Shown here: positions 32,990 through 41,271 of the stretch, piece by piece
How positions within the stretch are numbered: position 1 is the stretch's first letter
How the letters are laid out: every line of letters starts with the position of its first letter
From: Faecalibacterium taiwanense
GTDB lineage: Bacteria; Bacillota; Clostridia; Oscillospirales; Ruminococcaceae
DNA: 64,000 nt
Reading direction: 5' to 3'
Assembly: GCF_036632915.2 (NCBI RefSeq)
Contig: NZ_CP155552.1
Coordinates: 248,001-312,000, forward strand
Made by a program: the position numbers and the translations under genes
Notes under the pieces: model-generated
What the model was told of the DNA's origin: nothing
Database searches by the model: none
The model's input: only the letters and a program-made list of their open reading frames with translations

Positions 32990-34219
32990 TCAGCAGCCGA
33001 ACAGCTCTGCAATGGCCTTTTCGTTCAGCTTGGAGCCGATCACGACCAGCTTGCCGCCCACATCTGCACCGCGGGCACGCACTTCCCATTCGCCGGGCAC
33101 ATAGTCGAACTCCAGCCAGCCGTCTGCGCCGCCGTTCACGATGCCCTTGCTGCGCAGGATCATGCCGTAATTGCCGGTATCCAGCTCGGTGAGGGCGTGC
33201 TCCACTTCTGCCTTGGTGAATTTGCGGGCCGTCTCGACGCCCCAGCTGGTGAATACCTCGTCGGCATCGTGGTCATGATGATGGTGGTGATGGCCGCAGC
33301 AGCAGTGGCCGTCATGGTCGTGATGATGCTCGTGCTCGTCGTCATCATCGTCATCATCGTGGTCGTGATGGTGGCCGCAGCAGCAATGGTCATGGTCATC
33401 ATGATCGTGATGATGGTGCTCATGCTCATCGTGATCATCATCTTCATCGTGATCGTGGTGATGCTCGTGCTCGTCCTCGTCGTCATCATCGTGGTCGTGA
33501 TGGTGGCCGCAGCAGCAATGGTCGTGGTCGTCATGATCGTGGTGATGCTCTTCTTCCTCGTCCTCGTGGGCGTGCTCCTCATTGGCCTTTGCAGCCATGG
33601 CGATCAGCTCTGCCTTGAAGTCGTCCTTGGTGGACATGGCCTTCAGGATCTGCTCACCGGTCAGTTCGTCCCATGCGGTGGTCACGATGGTAGCGGTGGG
33701 GTTCTTCTCGCGCAGCATGGCGACCGCAGCGGCGATCTTCTCTTCGCTGGCGGTCTGGGTGCGGCTGAGCAGGATGCAGCTTGCGTGGCTGATCTGGTCG
33801 TCGTAGAACTCGCCGAAGTTCTTCATATACATCTTCACCTTGTTCACATCGGCCACGGTGACAAAGCTGTTCAGCTGCACATCCAGATGCTCGGCCACGC
33901 CTTCCACAGCGCGGGTCACATCGGAGAGCTTGCCCACGCCGGAGGGCTCGATGACGATGCGGTCGGGGTGGTACTGCTCCACCACCTGCTGCAGGGCGGT
34001 GCGGAAGTCGCCCACCAGAGAGCAGCAGATGCAGCCGGCGTTCAGCTCGTTGATCTGGATGCCGCTTTCCTTCAGAAAGCCGCCGTCAATGCCGATCTCG
34101 CCGAACTCGTTCTCGATCAGCACCACCTGCTGGCCGGCAAAGGCCTCTTTGATGAGCTTTTTGATCAGGGTAGTTTTACCGGCACCAAGGAAGCCGGAGA
34201 AAATATCGATTTTGGTCAT
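32990..34219 (-). CDS. CobW/ZNG1-like G3E GTPase with long His/Asp/Cys-rich metal-binding insert
   Basis: A 409-residue COG0523 GTPase and probable metal chaperone. The P-loop is SGFLGAGKTTLIKK (residues 8-21), the metal motif GCICC is at 62-66, and the CobW C-terminal domain ends with WLEFDYVPGEWEVR. Between them, residues 215-309 are almost wholly His, Asp, Glu and Cys, containing three copies of a CCCGHHH unit separated by acidic-His tracts. It should store or hand on zinc, cobalt or nickel. A TATAAT lies on the minus strand at about 34289-34294. Zinc starvation control is likely by family but no Zur box was identified. Confidence 0.92.
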   Translation of the reverse strand: MTKIDIFSGFLGAGKTTLIKKLIKEAFAGQQVVLIENEFGEIGIDGGFLKESGIQINELNAGCICCSLVGDFRTALQQVVEQYHPDRIVIEPSGVGKLSDVTRAVEGVAEHLDVQLNSFVTVADVNKVKMYMKNFGEFYDDQISHASCILLSRTQTASEEKIAAAVAMLREKNPTATIVTTAWDELTGEQILKAMSTKDDFKAELIAMAAKANEEHAHEDEEEEHHHDHDDHDHCCCGHHHDHDDDDEDEHEHHHDHDEDDDHDEHEHHHHDHDDHDHCCCGHHHDHDDDDDDDEHEHHHDHDGHCCCGHHHHHHDHDADEVFTSWGVETARKFTKAEVEHALTELDTGNYGMILRSKGIVNGGADGWLEFDYVPGEWEVRARGADVGGKLVVIGSKLNEKAIAELFGC

Positions 34220-34380
34220 GATTCAATTGCCTCTTTCTTTGAATAGCACACAGAGCCGCAGAGTGCTGGCTCAAAAAACTTACACTCCTATTATAACAAG
34301 GCTGTCAATGGGAAAACCGCCTTTTTCAAGAAAAAATTGTAACTTTTTTTGCAAATTGGCGGCATTTTGAGGGAGAACGA

Positions 34381-34600
34381 ACTCCCTCAGTCAAAACCTG
34401 ACGGTTTTGCTGAGAGGACGCCAACCCTCTCAGGCTCACTGCGTTCGCCAGCCGTTCCCCTTTCTGGCTTCGCCATCTTCCCCCGGCCGGGGGAAGTCGT
34501 TCCACTCAGGGGGAGCTTTTTGTTTTCTGAAGGTCGGCACGAATAAAGCTCCCCCTTTCGGGGGAGCTGGCAAAGCCGCAAGGCTTTGACTGAGAGGGTC
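34381..34600. repeat. palindromic intergenic repeat, copy 3 (compound)
   Basis: Begins ACTCCCTCAGTCAAAACC and ends GACTGAGAGGG, holding GACGGTTTTGC, CTTCCCCCGGCCGGGGGAAG and AGCTCCCCCTTTCGGGGGAGCT. It looks like at least two units joined. It lies between the CobW gene and the aminopeptidase gene. Confidence 0.85.
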
Positions 34601-34748
34601 CAGCCAGCGAGGATGCTCTCCGGCAGCGGAGGTCATTCCAAACCGTCCCGCCCCTGCATTGCAATCTTTTTCCCGGAATGATACAATAAGGCCAAACAGA
34701 AATGCACCGCTGCCGGGCTTTCCGGTGAGAGAAAAGGAAGCAAATCAT

Positions 34749-36548
34749 ATGAGCATGAATACCGTTCCAGAGCGCCTTGCCGCGCTGCGTGCCGCCATGG
34801 CTGCAAACGGCGTGGCCGTTTATCTGATCCCTGTGGGTGATCCCCACGCCAGCGAATACCTGCCCTGCCATTACACCAGCCTGACCTGGTTCTCCGGGTT
34901 CCACGGCGAGAACTCCAACTTCGTGGTCACCCGCACCGAGAGCGCCCTGTGGGCCGACGGCCGTTATTTTGTGCAGGCCGAGAAGGAAATTGCGGGTACC
35001 GAGATCAAGCTGCAGCGCATGGGGGAACCCGGCGTGCCCACCGTGGAGGAATACTGCGCAAATGCCCTGAATGTGGGCGAAGCACTGGGCCTGTGCGGCC
35101 TGACCGCCAGCACGGCCCTCGTGAACGACCTGAAAAAGGCACTGGAAAAGAAGGGCGCTTTCATCAAGACCCTGAACCTTGAGGACGAGCTGTGGACAGA
35201 GGGCCGCCCTGCCCTGCCGGATACCCCAGCGTGGATCCTGCCGAAGGAATATGCGGGCTTCTCCCCGGCGGAAAAGCTGGATCAGCTGCGCAGCAAGCTC
35301 AAGGAGCGGGGCTGCACCGCTCAGTTTGTGGGCAAGCTGGATAATCTGGCATGGCTTTTGAACCTGCGCGCCATGGACATTGAGTGCACTCCCTATGCCA
35401 TGGCCTACTGCTATGTGACCCCCAGCCGCGCGGTGCTCTTCATCAACACAGCCCGCGTGGCCCCGGAAGCCCGGGCAGAGCTGGAGGCCAACGGCATCAC
35501 GCTGGCGGAGTACGACGATGTGCTGAAGTTCCTCGCTGCTGAGACGGAACCCCAGACCGTGCTGGCCGAGTGCGCTACGGTGAACTACGCCGTGTATCAG
35601 GTGCTGGAGCAGAACCCTGCCCTCACCGTGAAGGACGGCACCGACCCGCTGCTGATGATGAAGGGCGTGAAGAACGAAACGGAGCTTGCCCACACAAAGC
35701 AGGCCCATATCCGGGACGCTGTGGCCATGGTGCGGTTCCAGATCGAGCTGGAAAGCCGTCTTGCTGCCGGTGAGACCCTGACCGAGCTGACGGTGGATGA
35801 AATTCTGCACAAGTACCGCAGTGCGGACGATAAATTCCTTGTGGAAAGCTTTGGCACCATTGCGGCCTACGGCGGCAACGCAGCCATGATGCACTACCAC
35901 GCCACCCCGGAAGATCACGCTGTGCTGGAAAAGAAGGGCTTTCTGCTGGTGGACAGCGGTGCCACCTACATGGACGGCACCACCGACATCACCCGCACCT
36001 ACCCGCTTGGCCCGCTGACCGAGGACGAAAAGCGCTTCTACACATGGACTCTGCAGAGCCACATCGACCTTGCCAAGGCCGTCTGGCTGGATTACTGCGA
36101 GTGTAAGATGATCGACACCATTGCCCGGGAACCGCTGTGGCGGCACCTCATCAACTACCGCTGCGGCACCGGTCACAGCGTCAGCTTTGTGGGCAACGTG
36201 CACGAAGGCCCCCATGCCCTGAACAGCCGCAACACCACCCGGATGCGTCCCGGCATGGTGGTCACCGACGAGCCGGGCGTTTACGAGACTGACCTCGTGG
36301 GCATCCGCATCGAGAACGAGCTGGTGTGCGTGCACAAGGCGGATAACCAGTACGGCACTTTTCTGGGCTTTGAGCCGCTGACCTTTGTGCCTATTGCCAC
36401 CTCGCCCATCCTGCCCGGTGTGCTGGATAAGGACGAGATCGCATGGCTGAACGATTACCACCGTCAGGTGTTTGCAAAGCTGGCACCGCACCTGAACGAC
36501 GAAGAACGCAGCTGGCTGGCGGAGAAGTGTGCCGCCATCGGCTGCTGA
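34749..36548 (+). CDS. pepP: Xaa-Pro aminopeptidase P (M24 family)
   Basis: A 599-residue cytoplasmic metallopeptidase with two creatinase N-terminal-like domains and a C-terminal M24 pita-bread domain. The metal ligands are visible in LLVDSGATYMDGTTDITRTY (two Asp), GTGHSVSFVGNVHEGP (His and HEGP), VVTDEPGVYE (Glu) and VGIRIENEL (Glu). It removes N-terminal residues before proline and supports peptide use. Length equals the long eukaryotic-like APP form. The start is the ATG after AAAGGAAGCAAATC. It has its own terminator. Confidence 0.93.
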   Translation: MSMNTVPERLAALRAAMAANGVAVYLIPVGDPHASEYLPCHYTSLTWFSGFHGENSNFVVTRTESALWADGRYFVQAEKEIAGTEIKLQRMGEPGVPTVEEYCANALNVGEALGLCGLTASTALVNDLKKALEKKGAFIKTLNLEDELWTEGRPALPDTPAWILPKEYAGFSPAEKLDQLRSKLKERGCTAQFVGKLDNLAWLLNLRAMDIECTPYAMAYCYVTPSRAVLFINTARVAPEARAELEANGITLAEYDDVLKFLAAETEPQTVLAECATVNYAVYQVLEQNPALTVKDGTDPLLMMKGVKNETELAHTKQAHIRDAVAMVRFQIELESRLAAGETLTELTVDEILHKYRSADDKFLVESFGTIAAYGGNAAMMHYHATPEDHAVLEKKGFLLVDSGATYMDGTTDITRTYPLGPLTEDEKRFYTWTLQSHIDLAKAVWLDYCECKMIDTIAREPLWRHLINYRCGTGHSVSFVGNVHEGPHALNSRNTTRMRPGMVVTDEPGVYETDLVGIRIENELVCVHKADNQYGTFLGFEPLTFVPIATSPILPGVLDKDEIAWLNDYHRQVFAKLAPHLNDEERSWLAEKCAAIGC

Positions 36549-36555
36549 GAAAGCG

Positions 36556-36618
36556 CAAAAAACACCCGGAGCCGTGCAGGAGCCAGAGCGGCTCTCGGCG
36601 GCAGCCGGGTGCTTTTTA
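36556..36618 (+). terminator. terminator of pepP
   Basis: AAAAAACACCCGG and CCGGGTGCTTTTT form the base stem, with further GAGCCG/CGGCTC pairing inside. Confidence 0.8.
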
Positions 36619-36623
36619 TAGGG

Positions 36624-37529
36624 TCACAGCTTGCAGCAGTGCGTCTGTGGGGTGTCCAGCGGCGGAAGAGTGAACTCGTTTTCGCCAAAGGGCGAACGCA
36701 GGATGGCGGCCCGCGTTTCCGGGTAGATGCCAAGTTCGGTGTAGATGTCCCGGTACAGGAGCATCACCCGCCGCCGCAGCGAAAGGATGTCGGCGGTGGT
36801 CACTCTGGAGTGGGAGACGCTCTGGCCGTTCTGCAGGTAGTAATAGCCGATGTCCGGGATGGATACGGCAGTGTGCACGAAACGCAGATATTCGGTGTTG
36901 AACAGCTGATCCTCCGCAAACAATTCTTTGCGGAAATGGAGGCTGTGCTTCCGCAGGAGGTCACGGCGGTAGAGCTTGTTGCAGGGACTGCCATAGTAGA
37001 AGGTGTTCGGCTTCTGGATCAGATGCTTTGCGTACTCCTGTCCGGTGTACACCCCGGCAGGCAGATAGCCATAGGCCCGGGTGCGGGGCGGATTGCGCTG
37101 GAGCACATGCTGCAGCGCCTTTTCCCATGGGCGGATGTGCTCCACATAGTTTTCCGGGTACACCATCCAGAAGGGCGCAATCACAAGATCGGCGGTGTGG
37201 GCCTCGGCGGCGGAGACCAGCTTTTCCGTAAAATCGGGGGCCAGCCAGTCGTCGCTGTCCACAAACTGGATGTATTTGCCGTGGGCCAGCGCAATGCCCT
37301 GATTGCGGGTATCCGCTGCGCCGGTGTTGGTTTTATCCACCAGTGCAATGCGGTGGTCGCTGGCGGCAAGGGCGCGGCAGACGGCAAGGGTGTCGTCGGT
37401 GGAGCCATCGTTCAGCAGCAGGATCTCAATGCTTTTATAAGTCTGGGCGCAAATGCTTTTGACACAGCGGGCAATGCACCCGGCAGTGTTGTACATGGGC
37501 ACGATGATGCTTACAAGGGGAAATTCCAT
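36624..37529 (-). CDS. GT2 family glycosyltransferase (first of three)
   Basis: A 301-residue GT-A fold enzyme. Visible are the nucleotide-sugar motifs SIIVPMYNTAGCIARCVKSI and LLLNDGSTDDTLAVC, the DxD-type YIQFVDSDDWLAPDF, and a C-terminal acceptor region with LYRRDLLRKHSLHF and AEDQLFNTEYLRF. Such enzymes add sugars to surface polysaccharide or teichoic acid. It has 14 bases between its start and the stop of the upstream GT2 gene, so the two are one operon and look like a tandem duplication. Confidence 0.9.
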   Translation of the reverse strand: MEFPLVSIIVPMYNTAGCIARCVKSICAQTYKSIEILLLNDGSTDDTLAVCRALAASDHRIALVDKTNTGAADTRNQGIALAHGKYIQFVDSDDWLAPDFTEKLVSAAEAHTADLVIAPFWMVYPENYVEHIRPWEKALQHVLQRNPPRTRAYGYLPAGVYTGQEYAKHLIQKPNTFYYGSPCNKLYRRDLLRKHSLHFRKELFAEDQLFNTEYLRFVHTAVSIPDIGYYYLQNGQSVSHSRVTTADILSLRRRVMLLYRDIYTELGIYPETRAAILRSPFGENEFTLPPLDTPQTHCCKL

Positions 37530-37543
37530 AGGTTCTCCTTTTC

Positions 37544-38416
37544 TCAGATGCGGCTGTGGGTGCGGGCAAATGCGTCGGAAAGCTTCTGCACCGGGCCGTT
37601 GGGCAGAGGGCTTTCAAACAGGCTCAGATAGATGCCGTGCAGCCGCAGGCGGAATTTATCGTACACGCCCAGCTGGATGCACAGTTCCTTGTAGGTGTGG
37701 TACATCCGGCTGCGGTGGCGCAGCATGTCCGCCGCGCTCACCTGCGTATGGCATACGCTCTGCGGGTTCTGGATGTAGCAGTAGGCGGCTTCGTCGATGG
37801 CGGCAAACCGCTGTGCCACCTGCAGATACCGGGTGTTGAACAGCTGGTCCTCGGCGTATACCACATGCTCGAACCGGATGTGCGCCATCTGGATGAGATC
37901 CCGGCGGTAGAGCTTGTTCCAGAGCACGCCGTAGTAAAAGGCAGCGGCATTGCCGGTGAGCTGCCACAGGTAATCCACCTTGTTGTACACCCCGGCGGGC
38001 AGCAGGCTGTACTCCCGGGTGTCGTAGCCGCCATCCTTGCGGGGCACCATCATCCGGTAGGGAGCCAGCACAAGGTCGGCATGGCTGCGCTGCATAGCAG
38101 CCACCAGGTTTGCGGTGCAGCCCGGCAGCAGGTGATCGTCGCTGTCCGCAAACTGGATGTATTCGCCGTGGGCAAGGGCAAGGCCGCAGCTGCGGGTGTC
38201 TGCTGCGCCGGTGTTGGGCTTGTCCACCACACGGATGCGGCTGTCGGCGGCAGCAAGCTTCCGGCAGACAGCAAGGGTGTCGTCGGTGGAGCCGTCGTTC
38301 AGCAGAAGGATCTCAAGCTCCGGGTAGCTCTGGGATGTGATGCTCTCCACACAGCGGGAGATGAAGCCCGCCGCGTTATAGGCGGGCACAATAACGCTGA
38401 CAAGCGGCTGCGGCAT
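37544..38416 (-). CDS. GT2 family glycosyltransferase (second of three)
   Basis: A 290-residue paralogue of the previous gene: SVIVPAYNAAGFISRCVESI, LLLNDGSTDDTLAVCRKLA, YIQFADSDDHLLPGC, LYRRDLIQMAHIRFEHV and YAEDQLFNTRYLQV keep the same order and spacing. The acceptor half differs most, suggesting a different sugar acceptor. The transcription start lies in the 108-base gap shared with the divergent LytTR gene. Confidence 0.9.
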   Translation of the reverse strand: MPQPLVSVIVPAYNAAGFISRCVESITSQSYPELEILLLNDGSTDDTLAVCRKLAAADSRIRVVDKPNTGAADTRSCGLALAHGEYIQFADSDDHLLPGCTANLVAAMQRSHADLVLAPYRMMVPRKDGGYDTREYSLLPAGVYNKVDYLWQLTGNAAAFYYGVLWNKLYRRDLIQMAHIRFEHVVYAEDQLFNTRYLQVAQRFAAIDEAAYCYIQNPQSVCHTQVSAADMLRHRSRMYHTYKELCIQLGVYDKFRLRLHGIYLSLFESPLPNGPVQKLSDAFARTHSRI

Positions 38417-38524
38417 GGCGGGTCCCTCCGTTTTTTCTTTTTTCGATGCAGCAAAGTTTTATTTATCATACTCCAGCCCTGCGCAAAAATCAAGGCGGGC
38501 GGCTGGCGGAAAGGAGAATGTGAG

Positions 38525-39247
38525 ATGGTATTTCACATTGCGGTATGCAGCCCGGACGCGGCCTTGCGCAGTGGGCTGGAACGCCAGTGCATGGAATATT
38601 TTGCCCGGCGGCAGGATGCGTGCATCGTGCAGCAGCTGCCGGATGCAGATGCGCTGCTGCGCCGGGACACCGAGGGAGAACGGTTTGACCTGTATCTCAT
38701 CGAGCTGGGCGCTGTAGCGGCCCCGGCAGGGCTTTCGGCGGCTGCGGAGCTGCGCCGCCGGGGCCGCAGGGCTCCGCTGGCCTTTGCGGCCCGCACACCG
38801 GCCCACGCCTACAGTGCTTTCCGGGTGGATGCCATGCAGTATCTGCTTCTGCCGGTGCACCAGCAGGAGCTTTCGGCCCTGCTTGCCCGCGCCACCGAGC
38901 CGGAGTACGGCCCGGCAATGACCGTTGTCACCGCCGAAGGCCTGCGGGCGCTGGCCTATGCGCAGATCGAATATCTGGAGTGCACCCACCATGTGGTGCA
39001 CTTCCATCTGCTCAGCGGCGAGGATGTGGTGTCCCTTTCGCTGCGGGTGTCCTTTGCCGAGGTAGCAAAGCCGCTGCTGGAAGACGGGCGTTTTTTGCAG
39101 CCGCACCGCTCCTATGTGGTCAATCTGGCGGCGGCACAGCTGCTGACGGCGGGCGAGCTGCAGATGTGCAGCGGTGCGCGCATCCCCATCCCGCGCGGAC
39201 GGGAGGGTGCAGTGCGCGAAGCCTTCCGCAGCTGGATCGACCGGTAA
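38525..39247 (+). CDS. LytTR-type response regulator with an atypical receiver
   Basis: A 240-residue protein: a receiver-like domain (about 1-125) and a LytTR DNA-binding domain (about 140-238) with IEYLECTHHVVHFHL, FLQPHRSYVVNLAA and IPIPRGRE. The position of the phosphoacceptor Asp reads LYLIELG, with Glu, and the conserved C-terminal Lys appears as Leu in YLLLPVHQ. It may therefore be locked in an active-like state or sense something other than phosphorylation. No histidine kinase is adjacent. It is divergent from the GT2 pair and a natural candidate to regulate the glycan genes. The ATG follows AAAGGAGAATGTGAG. Confidence 0.85.
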   Translation: MVFHIAVCSPDAALRSGLERQCMEYFARRQDACIVQQLPDADALLRRDTEGERFDLYLIELGAVAAPAGLSAAAELRRRGRRAPLAFAARTPAHAYSAFRVDAMQYLLLPVHQQELSALLARATEPEYGPAMTVVTAEGLRALAYAQIEYLECTHHVVHFHLLSGEDVVSLSLRVSFAEVAKPLLEDGRFLQPHRSYVVNLAAAQLLTAGELQMCSGARIPIPRGREGAVREAFRSWIDR

Positions 39248-39255
39248 AATGGCAA

Positions 39256-39288
39256 ACAAAAAAGAGCCGCTTTCACGGCTCTTTTTTC
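39256..39288. terminator. bidirectional terminator
   Basis: AAAAAAGAGCCG and CGGCTCTTTTTT flank a short loop between the LytTR gene and the third GT2 gene. Confidence 0.85.
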
Positions 39289-39299
39289 GTGCCCGGAGA

Positions 39300-40286
39300 T
39301 CAGGCATCGGGTTCGGTTTTGTGTTTCTTTTCCTTGTCGGAAGCATCCAGAACACCAAAGCCCCAGCGGTTGGCCATGTCCATGATGATCTTCTGGGGAG
39401 AACCGGAGGGATAGGCGTTCTCGGAGAACGCGGTCAGGAATTTATACAGCTGCGGCTGCACCTGATCGTACAGGCCCAGCTTTGTGTACAGCTCCTTGTA
39501 ATAGCGGAACACCTGCAGTTTGTTCTGCACGATGGAAGCCAGATTGATCTGGGTGTGGCAGATGCTCTGGGGGTTCTGCACATAGTGGTAGCCCGCTTTG
39601 GAAATGGATACGAAAACATTGGCGTACAAAATGTATTCCAGATTGAAAACCAGGTCTTCGGCCCAGCGCACCTCGCTGGTGAACTGAAGATGATGGTCTG
39701 CCAGAATATCCCGGCGGTAGAGCTTGTTCCACAGCACGCTGTAGAAGAAGGATGCGGGCTTCTCCATCAGGCGCAGGGCAAAGGTATCGCGGTCGTAGAT
39801 GCCCTCGGGCAGGAAGCCGTATTCACGGATATCATCGGGCTTTTTCTCGGCATCGATGCCAAGGTTCTCCTGCAGGTTTTCCAGTGCCTGCGTGGCCTTG
39901 GAAGAGTTGGCGGGAATCACCATCCAGTAAGGTGCAATGACCAGATCGGCGTTGTTCGCTTCGGCAGCAGTCACCAGCCGCTCGGTAAAATCAGGGTCGA
40001 GATAATCGTCGCTGTCCACAAACTGCACATACTTGCCCCTTGCAAGGGACATGCCGCAGTTGCGGGTCTCCGACACGCCGGAATTGGATTTGTCCACCAG
40101 AACGATGCGGGGGTCCTTTTCACGGAATTGCTCACAGATGGAAAAGCTTTCGTCCCGGGACCCGTCGTTGACCAGAATGACCTCGATATCCTTCCATGTC
40201 TGGGCACAAATGCTCTCCAGACAGCGGGCAACACTATTCTGCACGTTGTACACAGGCACGATAATGCTGACGAGTGGGTTGTTCAT
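39300..40286 (-). CDS. GT2 family glycosyltransferase (third of three)
   Basis: A 328-residue enzyme related to the two GT2 proteins on the other side of the LytTR gene: SIIVPVYNVQNSVARCLESI, VILVNDGSRDESFSIC, YVQFVDSDDYLDPDF, LYRRDILADHHLQF and AEDLVFNLEYILY. It has a longer central loop and a Lys/Glu-rich tail (SDKEKKHKTEPDA). Its own minus-strand TATAAT lies at 40312-40317. It probably builds the same surface glycan as its paralogues. Confidence 0.9.
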   Translation of the reverse strand: MNNPLVSIIVPVYNVQNSVARCLESICAQTWKDIEVILVNDGSRDESFSICEQFREKDPRIVLVDKSNSGVSETRNCGMSLARGKYVQFVDSDDYLDPDFTERLVTAAEANNADLVIAPYWMVIPANSSKATQALENLQENLGIDAEKKPDDIREYGFLPEGIYDRDTFALRLMEKPASFFYSVLWNKLYRRDILADHHLQFTSEVRWAEDLVFNLEYILYANVFVSISKAGYHYVQNPQSICHTQINLASIVQNKLQVFRYYKELYTKLGLYDQVQPQLYKFLTAFSENAYPSGSPQKIIMDMANRWGFGVLDASDKEKKHKTEPDA

Positions 40287-40443
40287 GACGGAAGGTCTCC
40301 TCTTTACGGATATTATACCTTTATATTAAAAATCACAGAGTGTATTCTCACAAATGAGGACACTTCCCCCTTGGGGCAGTCCTATTTATAATATCATACT
40401 CTTCTTGCGCACAAAATGCAAGAGCAAAGAAGGATCAGATAAA

Positions 40444-40474
40444 GAAAAGAACCGCACGCTGCGGCCCTTTTTTC
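40444..40474 (-). terminator. terminator of the HAD gene
   Basis: On the minus strand GGCCGCA-GCG-TGCGGTT is followed by CTTTTCTTT, immediately after the HAD stop codon. Confidence 0.65.
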
Positions 40475-41125
40475 TTACACACGTGTCCAGTCCAGCGCAT
40501 CCCACCGGGGCACGAACTGGCTGCAGATGCGGCGCATCTCCGGCTCGTCGGCGGCAGAGGTGCGGTCTGCAATGCCAATGACGTAATACCCGGCCTTGTG
40601 GGCGGTGGCGGCGGCGTATACGGCATCCTCGCACACGGCGCAGGCGGCGGGGTCTGCACCGCCCAGACGGCTCATGCACTCAAAGAACACCTCCGGGTGG
40701 CTTTTGTGCAGCACGCCCCGCGCTTCCACGATGAAGGAGAAATACTGCGCGATGCCAAGCCGGGTAAGCACGGTGCGGCACTGTTCGGCCCAGGTGTTGG
40801 AGCAGATGCACATGCGTGCGCCCTCGGCCTGCAGCTTTGCCAGCATCGTGCGCACGCCGGGTTTCAGCTCCACGGTCTCGTACAATTCGGCGATCACCTC
40901 GCGCATCACGGAAAAATAGCTTTCCTCGGTCAGCGGCAGGCCGTACTCCCGGATCAGATACTGTGCGCCCTCCTGCATTCCCATGTTCAGCAGTGTGGCG
41001 CGCAGATCCCCCCGCGGGGTGCGGCCATAGCGGCGCAGCAGTGCGTCGGGGGCACCCTCCCACACCACGGTCATGCTGTCGGTCAGGGTGCCGTCCATAT
41101 CAAAGATCCATTGCTTGCAGTGCAT
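40475..41125 (-). CDS. HAD superfamily hydrolase (phosphoglycolate/beta-phosphoglucomutase-like)
   Basis: A 216-residue HAD phosphatase: motif I IFDMDGTLTDS (nucleophile and acid Asp), motif II CICSNTW, motif III Lys in LHKSHPEVF, and motif IV VCEDAVYAA. A helical cap sits between motifs I and II. The family dephosphorylates sugar phosphates or catalyses mutase reactions; the substrate cannot be inferred. It is monocistronic with a clear ribosome site (AAAAGGAGG) and terminator. Confidence 0.88.
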   Translation of the reverse strand: MHCKQWIFDMDGTLTDSMTVVWEGAPDALLRRYGRTPRGDLRATLLNMGMQEGAQYLIREYGLPLTEESYFSVMREVIAELYETVELKPGVRTMLAKLQAEGARMCICSNTWAEQCRTVLTRLGIAQYFSFIVEARGVLHKSHPEVFFECMSRLGGADPAACAVCEDAVYAAATAHKAGYYVIGIADRTSAADEPEMRRICSQFVPRWDALDWTRV

Positions 41126-41271
41126 GAGAATGCCTCCTTTTGAGATCCTGACAAGTATACCATGTTTCTTTGCCGGGAGAAAGGCATCAATTTACAAAAA
41201 ACGGAAGAAATTTCTCTGGAAATATGCTATAATCTGAACAAAACCGGAACCAATCAAAGGAGGCGGATGCA

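Noticed and set aside
33250..33560. Tandem CAT/GTC-rich repeats resembling a satellite or CRISPR-like array
   Set aside because: They encode the His/Asp/Cys-rich insert of the CobW GTPase in frame; there are no regular repeat-spacer units.
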